A stretch of DNA of 30,415 nucleotides from an uncultured Oscillospiraceae bacterium (GTDB taxonomy: Bacteria; Bacillota; Clostridia; Oscillospirales; Acutalibacteraceae), in the NCBI GenBank assembly GCA_902495835.1, contig CABUYS010000004.1:1-30415 (forward strand), given 5' to 3'. This document shows positions 1 to 7,257 of this stretch, piece by piece. The stretch's first letter is position 1, and each line of letters opens with the position of its first letter. The notes under the pieces are model-generated. The model searched no databases. It had not been told where the DNA came from and saw only the letters and a list, made by a program, of their open reading frames with translations. Position numbers and translations under genes: made by a program.

Positions 1-231
1 ATTATGAGCGCAAACTTTACGAATTTTTCCGCCGCCGTCAATAATCCATCTAACTGCTGTTTGAATTACTCCGCCAATAGAAAAAATAGTGAATATACTT
101 GCGGCTATACCGCCTTTACCTGCTCCAATAGCAGTGGTAACGGGATCCATTGCTCGAGTTTTATTTTCTGAATTAAAGCTAAAAAGTAGCATATAACTCA
201 ATAATAATGCCATTGATTTTTTGAATTTCAT
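1..231 (-). CDS. Small secreted glycine-rich protein, 3' end beyond window edge
   Basis: The frame is open from an ATG at 231 to the window edge, giving 77 codons without a stop. The N-terminus has a basic start (MKFKKS) and a hydrophobic stretch ending near SFNS, so it looks like a signal peptide or single anchor. The rest is rich in Gly, Ala and Ile (AIGAGKGGIAAS, IGGV), as in channel-forming or bacteriocin-like peptides. Its ATG overlaps the stop codon of the DUF3885 gene upstream as ATGA, so the two are probably translationally coupled. A decayed relative of its N-terminus lies at 844-1008. I do not recognise a family and the C-terminus is missing. Confidence 0.6.
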   Translation of the reverse strand, partial: MKFKKSMALLLSYMLLFSFNSENKTRAMDPVTTAIGAGKGGIAASIFTIFSIGGVIQTAVRWIIDGGGKIRKVCAHN

Positions 232-860
232 ACTTCAATATTCTCTTTCTGTTTATTTTCAAATATTTTACTTATCTTTTCTTTATTGTGGTTCAAAATC
301 CACGAATTATAACGGTTATACACCATTTGTAAATTTTCAGTTAAGGGCGCCGCAACATCTAACCCCCGGTCATCATACAGGTAATAAAGTACACCGGTTT
401 TACTGTTCAATAAATACACGTTTCCTGATAGAGTGTTTGTCCCATCTAATTCAGAACATATTATTTTCTTCAGTAATTCCGCAATTTTTACGGATTTTGT
501 GGTAGATTTTATAACATATCTTTCTCTTACATAATTATCTTTTGAAGAGAAAATTTCATAGTTGCATTCACTTAATATATCTAATAAAAGGGAATGTATA
601 ACGTTTATGTTATCCAAATCTTTGCAAGGAGATTCTACCACTATGTACAAAATATCGTTTGGATTAAATAATTCACTGAAAATATCAATAGAACGCTCCA
701 TAGATGTTTCAATATAGCTATCCAAATCATCAGAGTTACCCAAATCCACGCCAATTTCAAACCTTATGCTTACAGGAAACTCAAAAAACACAGGAGCGGA
801 AAGTTCTATATTGCCAAAATTATTTTTAAAAAAATCATTAAATTCATTTTTTAGATTCAT
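228..860 (-). CDS. DUF3885 family protein, possible immunity protein
   Basis: This encodes a 210-residue soluble protein without a signal peptide. The C-terminal third has the motif YYLYDDRGLDV, which I recognise as typical of the DUF3885 family found mostly in Firmicutes. The start is an ATG preceded by AGGAG eight bases upstream. The gene is followed with ATGA overlap by the small secreted protein at 1-231 and lies downstream of a broken toxin-like gene at 1682-2072. Location in a toxin-like cluster makes an immunity role plausible, but this is inferred from context only. The family has no established biochemical activity that I can state. Confidence 0.7.
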   Translation of the reverse strand: MNLKNEFNDFFKNNFGNIELSAPVFFEFPVSIRFEIGVDLGNSDDLDSYIETSMERSIDIFSELFNPNDILYIVVESPCKDLDNINVIHSLLLDILSECNYEIFSSKDNYVRERYVIKSTTKSVKIAELLKKIICSELDGTNTLSGNVYLLNSKTGVLYYLYDDRGLDVAAPLTENLQMVYNRYNSWILNHNKEKISKIFENKQKENIEV

Positions 861-1008
861 AATTAATGCTCCTAAAAATTACTTTCGCAAAATTTTTCCA
901 TCCACTGCAAGTGACGTAATTCTTTGACATAATTTTATTTCCTGAATTAAATTTAAAAAGTAGTGCATAACTCAACAGTAGCGTTATTGCTTTTTTAATC
1001 TCTTTCAA
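844..1008 (-). pseudogene. Decayed relative of the small secreted protein N-terminus
   Basis: Reading the minus strand from a TTG at 1008 gives a short frame whose start, KKAITLLLSYALLFKFNSGN, closely matches KKSMALLLSYMLLFSFNSEN of the protein at 1-231. After that the similarity stops, and the frame runs into the start of the DUF3885 gene and ends at 844-846. There is no glycine-rich region. It is best read as the remnant of a duplicated leader-peptide gene. The arrangement [213-residue gene, leader remnant, DUF3885 gene, leader gene] suggests that a module of immunity-like gene plus small secreted gene was once duplicated. Confidence 0.5.
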
Positions 1009-1009
1009 T

Positions 1010-1651
1010 TTATTTGATTATATCTTCATAGTATCGCAAGCTGGAATATTTTTTTAAAAGATCAGTAATAATTTTCTTTTCTCTTTCAAAATCGTTTGGA
1101 TAAAAAATAAAATTAAAATGATGTGAAGGTTTTATAATGACATCGTATTCTTGGGATAACAAATATTCGTTTGAAACTCCACGAAAAGCGCCTTCAATTA
1201 GCATTTCTAAAATTCCTATATTTCCAGATATTTCAAATTCTACACCATTTTTTGAGTTTTTTCTAATTTGATTTTTTTTCAAAAATAAGACAATTTCCGA
1301 GCAAATATCTTTTACCTCACTATATAATTCACAAGAAATCCACGGATCCGAAAAAAGAGGGGAGGCAATTAAACCACTTATATTCTTATAATTAATATAA
1401 TCACACAAAAAATTAGTCATTTCTTTCATATCTGAATAAAATTGTCTTCTTGTGCTTTCAAAAGTGTTTCGGATGCTTCCATCTGAATTAATACAGTAAT
1501 GAATGGAATCGTATCCATGATCCCACTCATGAAAATGGTAAATTTCAATAAACTTTTTTCCCACATTGTTGTTATAATGTTTGGCATCAAATCTGAATTT
1601 TTTAAAAATTTCCTTTAACTCATTGCATGTAATTTTACGCAAACAATCCAC
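1010..1651 (-). CDS. Unrecognised 213-residue protein, possible immunity protein
   Basis: The frame starts at a GTG preceded by AGAAGG about four bases upstream. The product is a soluble protein without signal peptide or membrane segment. It is rich in aromatic and charged residues, with segments such as IYHFHEWDHGYDSIHY and PSHHFNFIFYPNDFERE. I do not recognise the family. It sits immediately downstream of the broken secreted toxin-like gene at 1682-2072, on the same strand, and upstream of the DUF3885 gene. This is the usual place of an immunity gene, so that role is a context-based guess. Confidence 0.6.
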   Translation of the reverse strand: MDCLRKITCNELKEIFKKFRFDAKHYNNNVGKKFIEIYHFHEWDHGYDSIHYCINSDGSIRNTFESTRRQFYSDMKEMTNFLCDYINYKNISGLIASPLFSDPWISCELYSEVKDICSEIVLFLKKNQIRKNSKNGVEFEISGNIGILEMLIEGAFRGVSNEYLLSQEYDVIIKPSHHFNFIFYPNDFEREKKIITDLLKKYSSLRYYEDIIK

Positions 1652-1681
1652 ACCTTCTTATATTTTTTAATGTATTTTATT

Positions 1682-2072
1682 TCAGTATCGAAATCCTCTA
1701 ATTACTTTGCCTTCAGGTGCAACATCAGCATGTCCTCTGCCGTCCGGAGGCGAAACATCCCAATGTTCGCCACCATGTGGGGGACCTTTTTTTGCTGTCC
1801 AATTCGTTTTTTATGTTTATAACCACTTACTTTTTTATTTTTTCTAATTGTCAGGCTCTGTATCATGAGTTTACACATTTTCGCTCGGCTTCTTCGTAGG
1901 ACTCGGTATTTTTTGTTTTACTAAATAAATATTAGTAATTTAAAGCTTCTTCTCTGTTTTGGCATAATATTGCGACATGCCCTTGATAACCTGTGGCACT
2001 TACTTTTACCATCGAAAAAACGAAACCAATCACGAACAAAAGCGATAGAACATATGAAATGATTTTTCTCAT
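1682..2072 (-). pseudogene. Broken small secreted toxin-like gene
   Basis: From the ATG at 2072 the minus strand encodes a clear signal peptide (MRKIISYVLSLLFVIGFVFS, then MVKVSA) and ends at a TAA at 1932-1934 after 46 codons. The same frame continues as YLFSKTKNTESYEEAERKCVNS to a TGA. A different frame, closed upstream by a stop, then reads TAKKGPPHGGEHWDVSPPDG followed by RGHADVAPEGKVIRGFRY and stops at 1682-1684. This HWDV ... DG ... AP(E/D)G pattern resembles the C-terminal ends of bacterial polymorphic toxins. A poly-A run near 1809 could be the frameshift. An AAGAAGAGG ribosome binding site precedes the ATG. The 46-residue piece might still be made as a secreted peptide. Confidence 0.55.
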
Positions 2073-2095
2073 ATATACCTCTTCTTTCTTAAAAA

Positions 2096-2123
2096 ATTGT
2101 AATAGAGCCTTACTCTAGTACAA
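2096..2123 (-). promoter_or_regulatory. Probable promoter of the broken secreted gene
   Basis: On the minus strand, TTGTAC (2123-2118) is followed after 16 bp by TACAAT (2101-2096), 24 bases ahead of the ATG at 2072. The spacing and sequences are close to the vegetative sigma consensus. Confidence 0.5.
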
Positions 2124-2126
2124 TTT

Positions 2127-2142
2127 TTTGCTACGTAGCAAA
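2127..2142. promoter_or_regulatory. 16-bp perfect palindrome next to the -35 box
   Basis: TTTGCTACGTAGCAAA reads the same on both strands and lies four bases upstream of the -35 box of the minus-strand promoter. It could be an operator. It is not a terminator, since no T-run follows a loop on either strand. Confidence 0.35.
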
Positions 2143-2460
2143 CCAGGTGTTAAAATAAAAATTTACATTTTGAGTATATAATCTACCTTAGTTTTAAAGA
2201 TAACCCTAATCCCTTTAATTACCCATTTAAAAAATTAATAATTTAAGCAAATTTACAAAATCAAGAACTAGATTATTGCAATATAATCATTATAAACTAT
2301 TTAGAATTTATTTTAAATAAGATTAATATAATTTTAATTATTTTTGTTTGGATTATAAATTGCGTAATTGATCAAATTTTATTTGTTAAATGGCGCTAAT
2401 ATTTTCTATGTACACATAAATATTCCAAAATTTAAAAATAATAAATAATGTGCTAGTATT
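2143..2460. other. AT-rich stretch without genes
   Basis: I see no open frame, RNA gene or clear repeat here. The sequence is extremely AT-rich and separates the toxin-like cluster from the mobile-element graveyard. Confidence 0.5.
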
Positions 2461-2465
2461 TTTCA

Positions 2466-2856
2466 TGTTTGACTGTTTAGGGTTCAGAGAAGATGAAACC
2501 TTGTTTGTTGTAAAATGGTTTGTAAAGCAAGGGGTAGAAGTTTGAAATACTTAAGAGAGCGAATAATGATTTGAGAATCATGTCGATAAACTTATGAACT
2601 ATATAAGGTTTTGACTAGCCGGTGAAGAAAGTACATTTACGTCCGAGCAATTAAGTGAAGTGATAAACACTACTCGAAATAAAGCAAATTAAAAAGTGAG
2701 CTTGACAATAAATAAGACGCAATATCAAAACTTTACTATTATTATAATATATTCTTAAATTGGGCAGATGAATTTCAAAACGCATTTCTTGAGAAACGTA
2801 AAACAATAGCTTGTCAGCTAATAAGAAAAGTAAAAATTTGTTTTAATGTAAAATAG
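2466..2856 (+). pseudogene. Remnant of a large serine recombinase
   Basis: Translating around stops gives pieces of a large serine recombinase. FREDETLFVVKWFVKQGVEV near 2480-2545 resembles the segment following the catalytic domain, with F/VVxWFVxxG(I/V)xV. A coiled-coil-like piece (LSELDNK*DAISKLYYYYN) then leads to NWADEFQNAFLEKRKTIACQ, followed by LIRKVKICFNVK and a TAG at 2854-2856. The order WAD(I/E)F.NAS.E.KK.I...LI..V is typical of the C-terminal end of these enzymes. The catalytic N-terminus is missing and stops are frequent, so the gene is dead. It marks former integration of a mobile element next to the defence operon. Confidence 0.55.
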
Positions 2857-2910
2857 ATTAGTGTTTATAAAACTACTAAATGTAAATAAAAAGTAGGATA
2901 TTTCGAATGT

Positions 2911-3060
2911 ATGGCACAGGTGATTTATTACAAAAAGCAAAAATTCGTTTAATGATATTTCAAAGATTTAGAAATATGAAATTTGAGTATAGAAATTGAA
3001 AATTTTGAGATTAAAGATATTATTTAACGGAATTGAAAAAATTTGTCTTAGAAATGTGAC
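2911..3060 (+). pseudogene. IS200-type TnpA remnant (short copy)
   Basis: A start resembling MAQ at 2911 leads, after a large internal loss, to LMIFQRFRNMKFEYRN followed by stop-interrupted KF.D.RYYLTELKKFVLEM. This matches the conserved TnpA segment LMIF(D/Q)RHxNLKYKFGNRxFW..GYYV of IS200/IS605-type Y1 transposases. Three in-frame stops show that it is inactive. It lies just ahead of the better preserved copy at 3203-3866. Confidence 0.5.
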
Positions 3061-3384
3061 GATAAAGTTTGTTTGCTTCGAAAATTTATTTAAATATGGA
3101 AAGTAATAAATGTAAAAACTGTAAATTCAATAAAAAATGTGTTTTAAGCTCGCAAAGTATGCTCTAAAATAAAATACTATCTGCTTTAAGCGCAGACGAT
3201 TATTGTATATAGAAAACTGTGTGACTATCGCGTGGTCATGATTACGTTTTAACCCAAGGGACTACGCTTTGCGTAGTACAAAAACCGCGCTATATTCACG
3301 TGAGATTAGAACTTAAGTAAAACAACATCAATTCTAGTATAATGATGAAATTCAAGCCATCAAAATAAAAGAAATGTGTTGTTT

Positions 3385-3774
3385 ATGGCACAAAGTTTAT
3401 CACATATCAAATTGAATTATGCAAGTATAATATATTATTCACGCCAAAATATAGTAGGAAAATAATATACAGAAAATAATAAAAGATTTGTGTAAATGGA
3501 AAGTAATAGAACTAGTGAAAAACATATGATGTCAGATTATTTAATATCAATACCACTAAAATATAGCATATCGCAAATTATTGAGTATTTAAAAGGAAAA
3601 AGTGCGATGATGATATTCGAAAGGCATTCAAATTTAAAATATAAATTTGGGAACAAACATTGGAATTAAACACTGCGAATACAGAAATATATTGGATGGC
3701 AGGAAAAATAAAATCAGATTATGGATAAGATTAATACTAAGGAATACGCAAACCCTTTTAAGGGTGGCAAGTAA
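3385..3774 (+). pseudogene. IS200-type tnpA transposase pseudogene
   Basis: The start MAQSLSHIKLNY matches the TnpA opening MAQSLSHTKWNCKYHIVF. Later frames give YLKGKSAMMIFERHSNLKYK followed by FGNKHWN, the classic YLKGKSSLMIFxRHxNLKYKFGNRHFW region, and the end is TKEYANPFKGGK with TAA at 3772-3774. The spacing over about 390 bp is right for this roughly 130-150 residue Y1 transposase. Frameshifts and stops in the middle remove the catalytic tyrosine and HUH region as a continuous frame, so it is inactive. Confidence 0.65.
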
Positions 3775-3804
3775 TCAGTTTTATTCAGCTGGAACATAGT
3801 GAAA

Positions 3805-3828
3805 GCCAGCCATCTTAAGATGGCTGGC
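3805..3828. repeat. 24-nt perfect palindrome (element right end)
   Basis: The arms GCCAGCCATCTT and AAGATGGCTGGC are exactly complementary with no loop. It lies 30 bases after the tnpA stop, the place expected for the right-end hairpin of an IS200-type element. No T-run follows, so a terminator role is less likely. Confidence 0.6.
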
Positions 3829-3871
3829 GCTCTTATGCCCTTATAGGGCTTTCCTATATCGCGTCTCTTAG

Positions 3872-4229
3872 GCGTGGTCATGATTATTAAGTGATATAAG
3901 AACGGGATAAAAATTATTTTGGTGTAGAAATAATAACATTTAGGAAACTGTTAAAGAAAACATCAAAAGGAGAAAATTCAAAATGAATGACACAAAGTTT
4001 ATCATATACAAAGTGGAATCGCAAAATACCATAAAGATTAGAAATAGGAGATATGTTTAGAAAATGAATTGGGAGAACAATTAACATTTATGAATATAGA
4101 ACCATTTATAGGTAGCAATTAACAATCTTTTCACAAGTGTTAACCCTATAAGTCTCTTTTAAAAGCGGTTAGTAGAGCGGGGCTTTGCCTATTAAAGAAA
4201 TATTCCCGCCTAGCCGAGGAAATGTTTAT
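3872..4229 (+). mobile_element. Internally deleted IS200-derived repeat, copy A
   Basis: This is one of three similar copies in the window of about 360-390 nt (others at 22113-22484 and 26633-27026). It keeps a left end beginning GCGTGGTCATGATTATTAAG, a tnpA start reading MTQSLSYTKWN from 3986, and a tnpA tail around ACCATTTATAGGTAGC, but the roughly 280 nt between them are missing. The right end has a conserved sequence ending in a GCCTAGCCGAGG hairpin region. The shared deletion in all three copies suggests they spread as a non-autonomous (MITE-like) family. Confidence 0.5.
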
Positions 4230-4263
4230 TTTGGTAATTATACCCTAAATCTTGTGCTTTAGA

Positions 4264-4292
4264 TTGAAAATGCAGATAAGATATGTTATACT
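4264..4292 (+). promoter_or_regulatory. Probable promoter of the phosphorothioation-type operon
   Basis: TTGAAA (4264-4269) and TATACT (4287-4292) are separated by exactly 17 bp, a near-consensus vegetative promoter. It lies about 330 nt ahead of the first start codon at 4622. No better candidate lies closer to the gene. Confidence 0.5.
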
Positions 4293-4621
4293 ATGACCCA
4301 TTAACTGGCTTATGTATTGGGCAGATTTAACACACGCTAAAGGAGAATTGCTGCGGCAGTTAGATACAATAAATTTTGTAAAATCTTGATTATCAAGAAG
4401 ATATAAATAAAAAATTTGTAGGGATATGCAGAGCTAATTTGCCATTAGATACTAAAACTTGCAAGAGATGATAACATAACAACAAATGTTGGCGGAAACA
4501 CCTGTACAGCCCTTGGCTATACTCCTTGAGGAATTATGGGGTTTATGAAACACTCGGAGTGACAGGGACTATATTGACTTGTGTGTTAAACTCTTAATTG
4601 TACGGAAAGGGGAGATGTAAC
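4293..4621 (+). other. Long leader ahead of the operon
   Basis: No convincing frame fills this stretch. It contains a short inverted repeat TCTTGA-TTA-TCAAGA (4384-4398) and a small palindrome CACTCGGAGTG (4552-4562). If the promoter at 4264-4292 is used, this is a 5' leader of about 320 nt that could hold a regulatory element. I cannot assign a known riboswitch or attenuator. Confidence 0.35.
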
Positions 4622-6337
4622 ATGTGGTGTAAACAATGCAATATCGAAACAAATTCTGATACATGCTTAGTGTGCGGAAATGCCACTGAGGAAGACCTCC
4701 CTGTTGAAATGTACTGGTGCGATTCTTGTCAGATACCAGTAATTAATAGTATTGTTCAAATAGATAAAGGGCATTGCCCCATTTGTAGCAATAAAACAAA
4801 GTATCTTGCCACTGATTTACGTCCAGTTTTTCCTGAAGAACGTCTTTTAGTTGAACTATTGCTTAATATGGATCCTAACAGTTTCATTAATAAATCCGTT
4901 TGGGCAAGCAATAATAGATATTATATAAATGGAAAATCTGTTGCTGTGCCAAACAGCATTTATGAATGTGCTAATGTTGAATCGATTATTGAAAAGTTGC
5001 ATCATTTTTCAGCTGCAAACAGTTATGATGCATTCAATCGATATGTTAAATTATTTTCCTTAGCGAATCACAGCCGGTTAGAGTATCTGAAAGATGAAGC
5101 ATTTCAATTTATCAAAAAAGCTTCATCGAAGTTTCCAGATGAAAACATAGTCGTGTCTTTTTCAGGTGGCAAAGACTCAACTGTGTCGGCTGAGCTTGCC
5201 GTTAATGCATTGAGCGACCCATCTATCGTTCATATTTATGGTGACACAACGCTTGAATTCCCTAGTACAACTGAGTATGCCGAACGTTTTAGAACTGCTC
5301 ATCCGAACGCTATATTTCAAATTGCAAAAAACGATGAGCAAGATTTTTATGATGTCTGTAAAGATATAGGTCCTCCTGCTCGTATGATGCGTTGGTGCTG
5401 TTCTATGTTTAAAACAGGTCCGATTACGCGTGTGATAAATAGCTTGTATGGCAGTCAGCAAATTCTAACGTTTTACGGCATTAGAAAATCTGAATCTGTA
5501 AGCCGCAGTAAATATAATCGAATTGAGGATAGTGCTGATGCGGTTAAAATCAAGCAGCAAACGGTAGCATCTCCTATTTTTTTCTGGAAAGACATTGATA
5601 TTTGGCTCTATATTCTTTCTGAAAAAATTGATTTTAATGATGCATACCGACTTGGATATGATAGGGTCGGATGTTGGTGTTGCCCGAATAACAATCAGCG
5701 AGCACAGTTTTTGTCGCGAATTTATATGCAAGAAAAGTCAAAGAAATGGCGTGATTTTCTTGTTAGTTTCGCAACCAAGATAGGCAAGCCGGACCCGGAA
5801 GTATATGTTGATTCAGGCAAATGGAAAGCTCGCCAAGGCGGAAATGGACTCCCTGCTGCTGGTGATGTAAAAATTCGTTTTACAAACTGTACAGCTGAGG
5901 ACCATGCTAAGATCTACCGATTGAATCGACAGTTCGATGAAGAATTGATTGGTATGTTCGTGCCTTTTGGACGCGTAGCTCCCGAATTAGGTAGGAAGCT
6001 TTTGCATGAAGTAATAGTACTAGACATTAAAAGTAATGTGCCAATCTTATCGTTGCAGCCGTTTACTCAGGATGGTTTTGACCATTCCGTTAAGGTCAGG
6101 ACTTTGAATGTTGCCGACCATGGTGATTTACAGCGTATGGTTGGTTATCAAATCAGAAAATTTAATGCTTGCAGAAAATGTTTAAAATGTGAATCTATTT
6201 GTAGAGCAGGGGCAATTTCTATCAGTAATGAAGGGTACTTAATTGACCCTCAAAAATGCATTCATTGCAAAGCGTGCGTGACTGCAAAATATCTTGAGGG
6301 TGGCTGCATGATGGACAGGTACTTAAGAACAAAGTAA
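4622..6337 (+). CDS. DndC-like PAPS-reductase-family protein with zinc ribbons and 4Fe-4S domain
   Basis: The protein has 571 residues from the ATG at 4622, which has AAGGGGAG about nine bases upstream; an in-frame TTG at 4598 overlaps that site and is less likely. Two zinc ribbons come first (C3/C6/C15/C18 and C33/C36/C52/C55). The ATP pyrophosphatase (PP-loop) motif SGGKDS is at 181-186. RWCCSMFK (C259, C260) and GCWCCPNN (C351, C353, C354) resemble the cysteines that bind Fe-S in DndC-type enzymes. The C-terminus is a two-cluster ferredoxin domain (C517/C520/C523/C527 and C546/C549/C552/C562). In Dnd systems DndC activates the DNA backbone for sulfur insertion. Here a cysteine desulfurase and a DndD-like ATPase lie in the same operon, which supports that role. 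Generic PAPS reduction is unlikely in this setting. Confidence 0.85.
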   Translation: MWCKQCNIETNSDTCLVCGNATEEDLPVEMYWCDSCQIPVINSIVQIDKGHCPICSNKTKYLATDLRPVFPEERLLVELLLNMDPNSFINKSVWASNNRYYINGKSVAVPNSIYECANVESIIEKLHHFSAANSYDAFNRYVKLFSLANHSRLEYLKDEAFQFIKKASSKFPDENIVVSFSGGKDSTVSAELAVNALSDPSIVHIYGDTTLEFPSTTEYAERFRTAHPNAIFQIAKNDEQDFYDVCKDIGPPARMMRWCCSMFKTGPITRVINSLYGSQQILTFYGIRKSESVSRSKYNRIEDSADAVKIKQQTVASPIFFWKDIDIWLYILSEKIDFNDAYRLGYDRVGCWCCPNNNQRAQFLSRIYMQEKSKKWRDFLVSFATKIGKPDPEVYVDSGKWKARQGGNGLPAAGDVKIRFTNCTAEDHAKIYRLNRQFDEELIGMFVPFGRVAPELGRKLLHEVIVLDIKSNVPILSLQPFTQDGFDHSVKVRTLNVADHGDLQRMVGYQIRKFNACRKCLKCESICRAGAISISNEGYLIDPQKCIHCKACVTAKYLEGGCMMDRYLRTK

Positions 6338-6354
6338 ATAGTAGAGGAGTTTGC

Positions 6355-7257
6355 ATGGCAATGAAATTTCGTGCCCATGACACATTTTTTATACGAAAAG
6401 GTTGGCTTAGCAAGGGCATGAAATATGTCCGCGCAAAAGACGATGTATTTATTTCTAAAGAAGAAAACCCAATGGATATATTGGGAATTGGCGCAAATAT
6501 GGTAAAAGCATTGCGTTATTGGCTTCAAGCAGTAGGCTTGACCGAAGAACCTAGAAGTGGTAAGAGAACTCAAAGCTTTACTCCTTTTGGAGAAAGTGTT
6601 TTTACTAACGACCGATATATTGAAGAAAAGGGCACACTGTATTTGCTTCAGTACCGTCTTGCAAGTAATCGTACGGATGCAACGTCATGGTATTTTTTCT
6701 TTAATGAGTTTAATATGAGTGAATTTAACCGTGAAGATTTCGTTGCAGCTTTGCAGCGATTTATTCGTATGTCTAACAGTAGCGATTCGATAGCAATTAG
6801 AACTTTAAATGATGATTTTTCTTGCATTATCAACACATATTTGCCTCGTTATAAGGCAAATCCGGGCCATGTTTCGCCTGAAGGAAATATTGATTGCCCA
6901 TTTGGAGAATTGGGTTTGATTGATGTGCTTAGTAAAGAGCACAAAACTTATCGTAAATCTGTTTCTTCGGCAAAATCAATCAGTCCGTGGGTTGCGTTGG
7001 CTGTTATTGCCGAGCAAGCGGGGGAAAAAGAAGAAATCAGTTTAAATGAATTGCTTACTGCTCCTTGTAATATTGGAAGAGTATTTAACTTAGACGCAAT
7101 TACTTTGCTGGATGTGCTTTATAAAATTGAAAAAATCGGAGAAATAAAAATTAATCGCACAGCAGGACTTGATGTTGTTCAGCTTCTACACAAACCCACA
7201 TTTCAAAAGTGCGTAGAGGCTTATTATCAAAGCATTAACGAACAGGAGATGAGATAA
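6355..7257 (+). CDS. DUF4007 family protein
   Basis: This is a soluble protein of 300 residues. Its N-terminus FRAHDTFFIRKGWLSKG matches the start I know from DUF4007 proteins (F.xHExFxxRxGWLxKG). An in-frame ATG at 6361 would fit the AGAGGAG site at 6343-6349 equally well, so the start is uncertain by two codons. DUF4007 genes are commonly found beside PAPS-reductase-like genes in defence-type clusters. Helical segments and no catalytic motif suggest a DNA-binding or adaptor role, which is inference. The stop codon overlaps the next ATG as TAATG, indicating translational coupling with the large ATPase. Confidence 0.8.
   Translation: MAMKFRAHDTFFIRKGWLSKGMKYVRAKDDVFISKEENPMDILGIGANMVKALRYWLQAVGLTEEPRSGKRTQSFTPFGESVFTNDRYIEEKGTLYLLQYRLASNRTDATSWYFFFNEFNMSEFNREDFVAALQRFIRMSNSSDSIAIRTLNDDFSCIINTYLPRYKANPGHVSPEGNIDCPFGELGLIDVLSKEHKTYRKSVSSAKSISPWVALAVIAEQAGEKEEISLNELLTAPCNIGRVFNLDAITLLDVLYKIEKIGEIKINRTAGLDVVQLLHKPTFQKCVEAYYQSINEQEMR

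Larger units (their letters stand above)
3203..3866 (+). mobile_element. Degenerate IS200-type insertion element, near full length
   Basis: The left end has the shared motif GCGTGGTCATGATTA (3230-3244), which also starts the next copy at 3872. The interior carries a broken tnpA (3385-3774). The right part holds a perfect 24-nt palindrome at 3805-3828 with arms GCCAGCCATCTT and AAGATGGCTGGC, the kind of subterminal hairpin these single-strand transposons use. A smaller inverted sequence (CCCTTATAGGG) follows. The right end differs from that of the other copies in this window, so it may belong to another subfamily. Confidence 0.55.

Noticed and set aside
2127..2142. Palindrome as a terminator
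   Set aside because: It has no loop and no proper T-run beyond the arm on either strand, and lies beside a promoter, so an operator is more plausible.
3203..4229. A TnpB-like nuclease or guide RNA with the IS200-type copies
   Set aside because: I found only transposase (TnpA) pieces and no TnpB motif, so an RNA-guided system is not supported.
4293..4590. A protein-coding gene or remnant in the operon leader
   Set aside because: All frames are broken and no conserved piece could be recognised.
5177..5461. Antisense reading frames within the operon genes (here and at several other places)
   Set aside because: They lie opposite well-supported genes, lack ribosome binding sites and show no protein family features.
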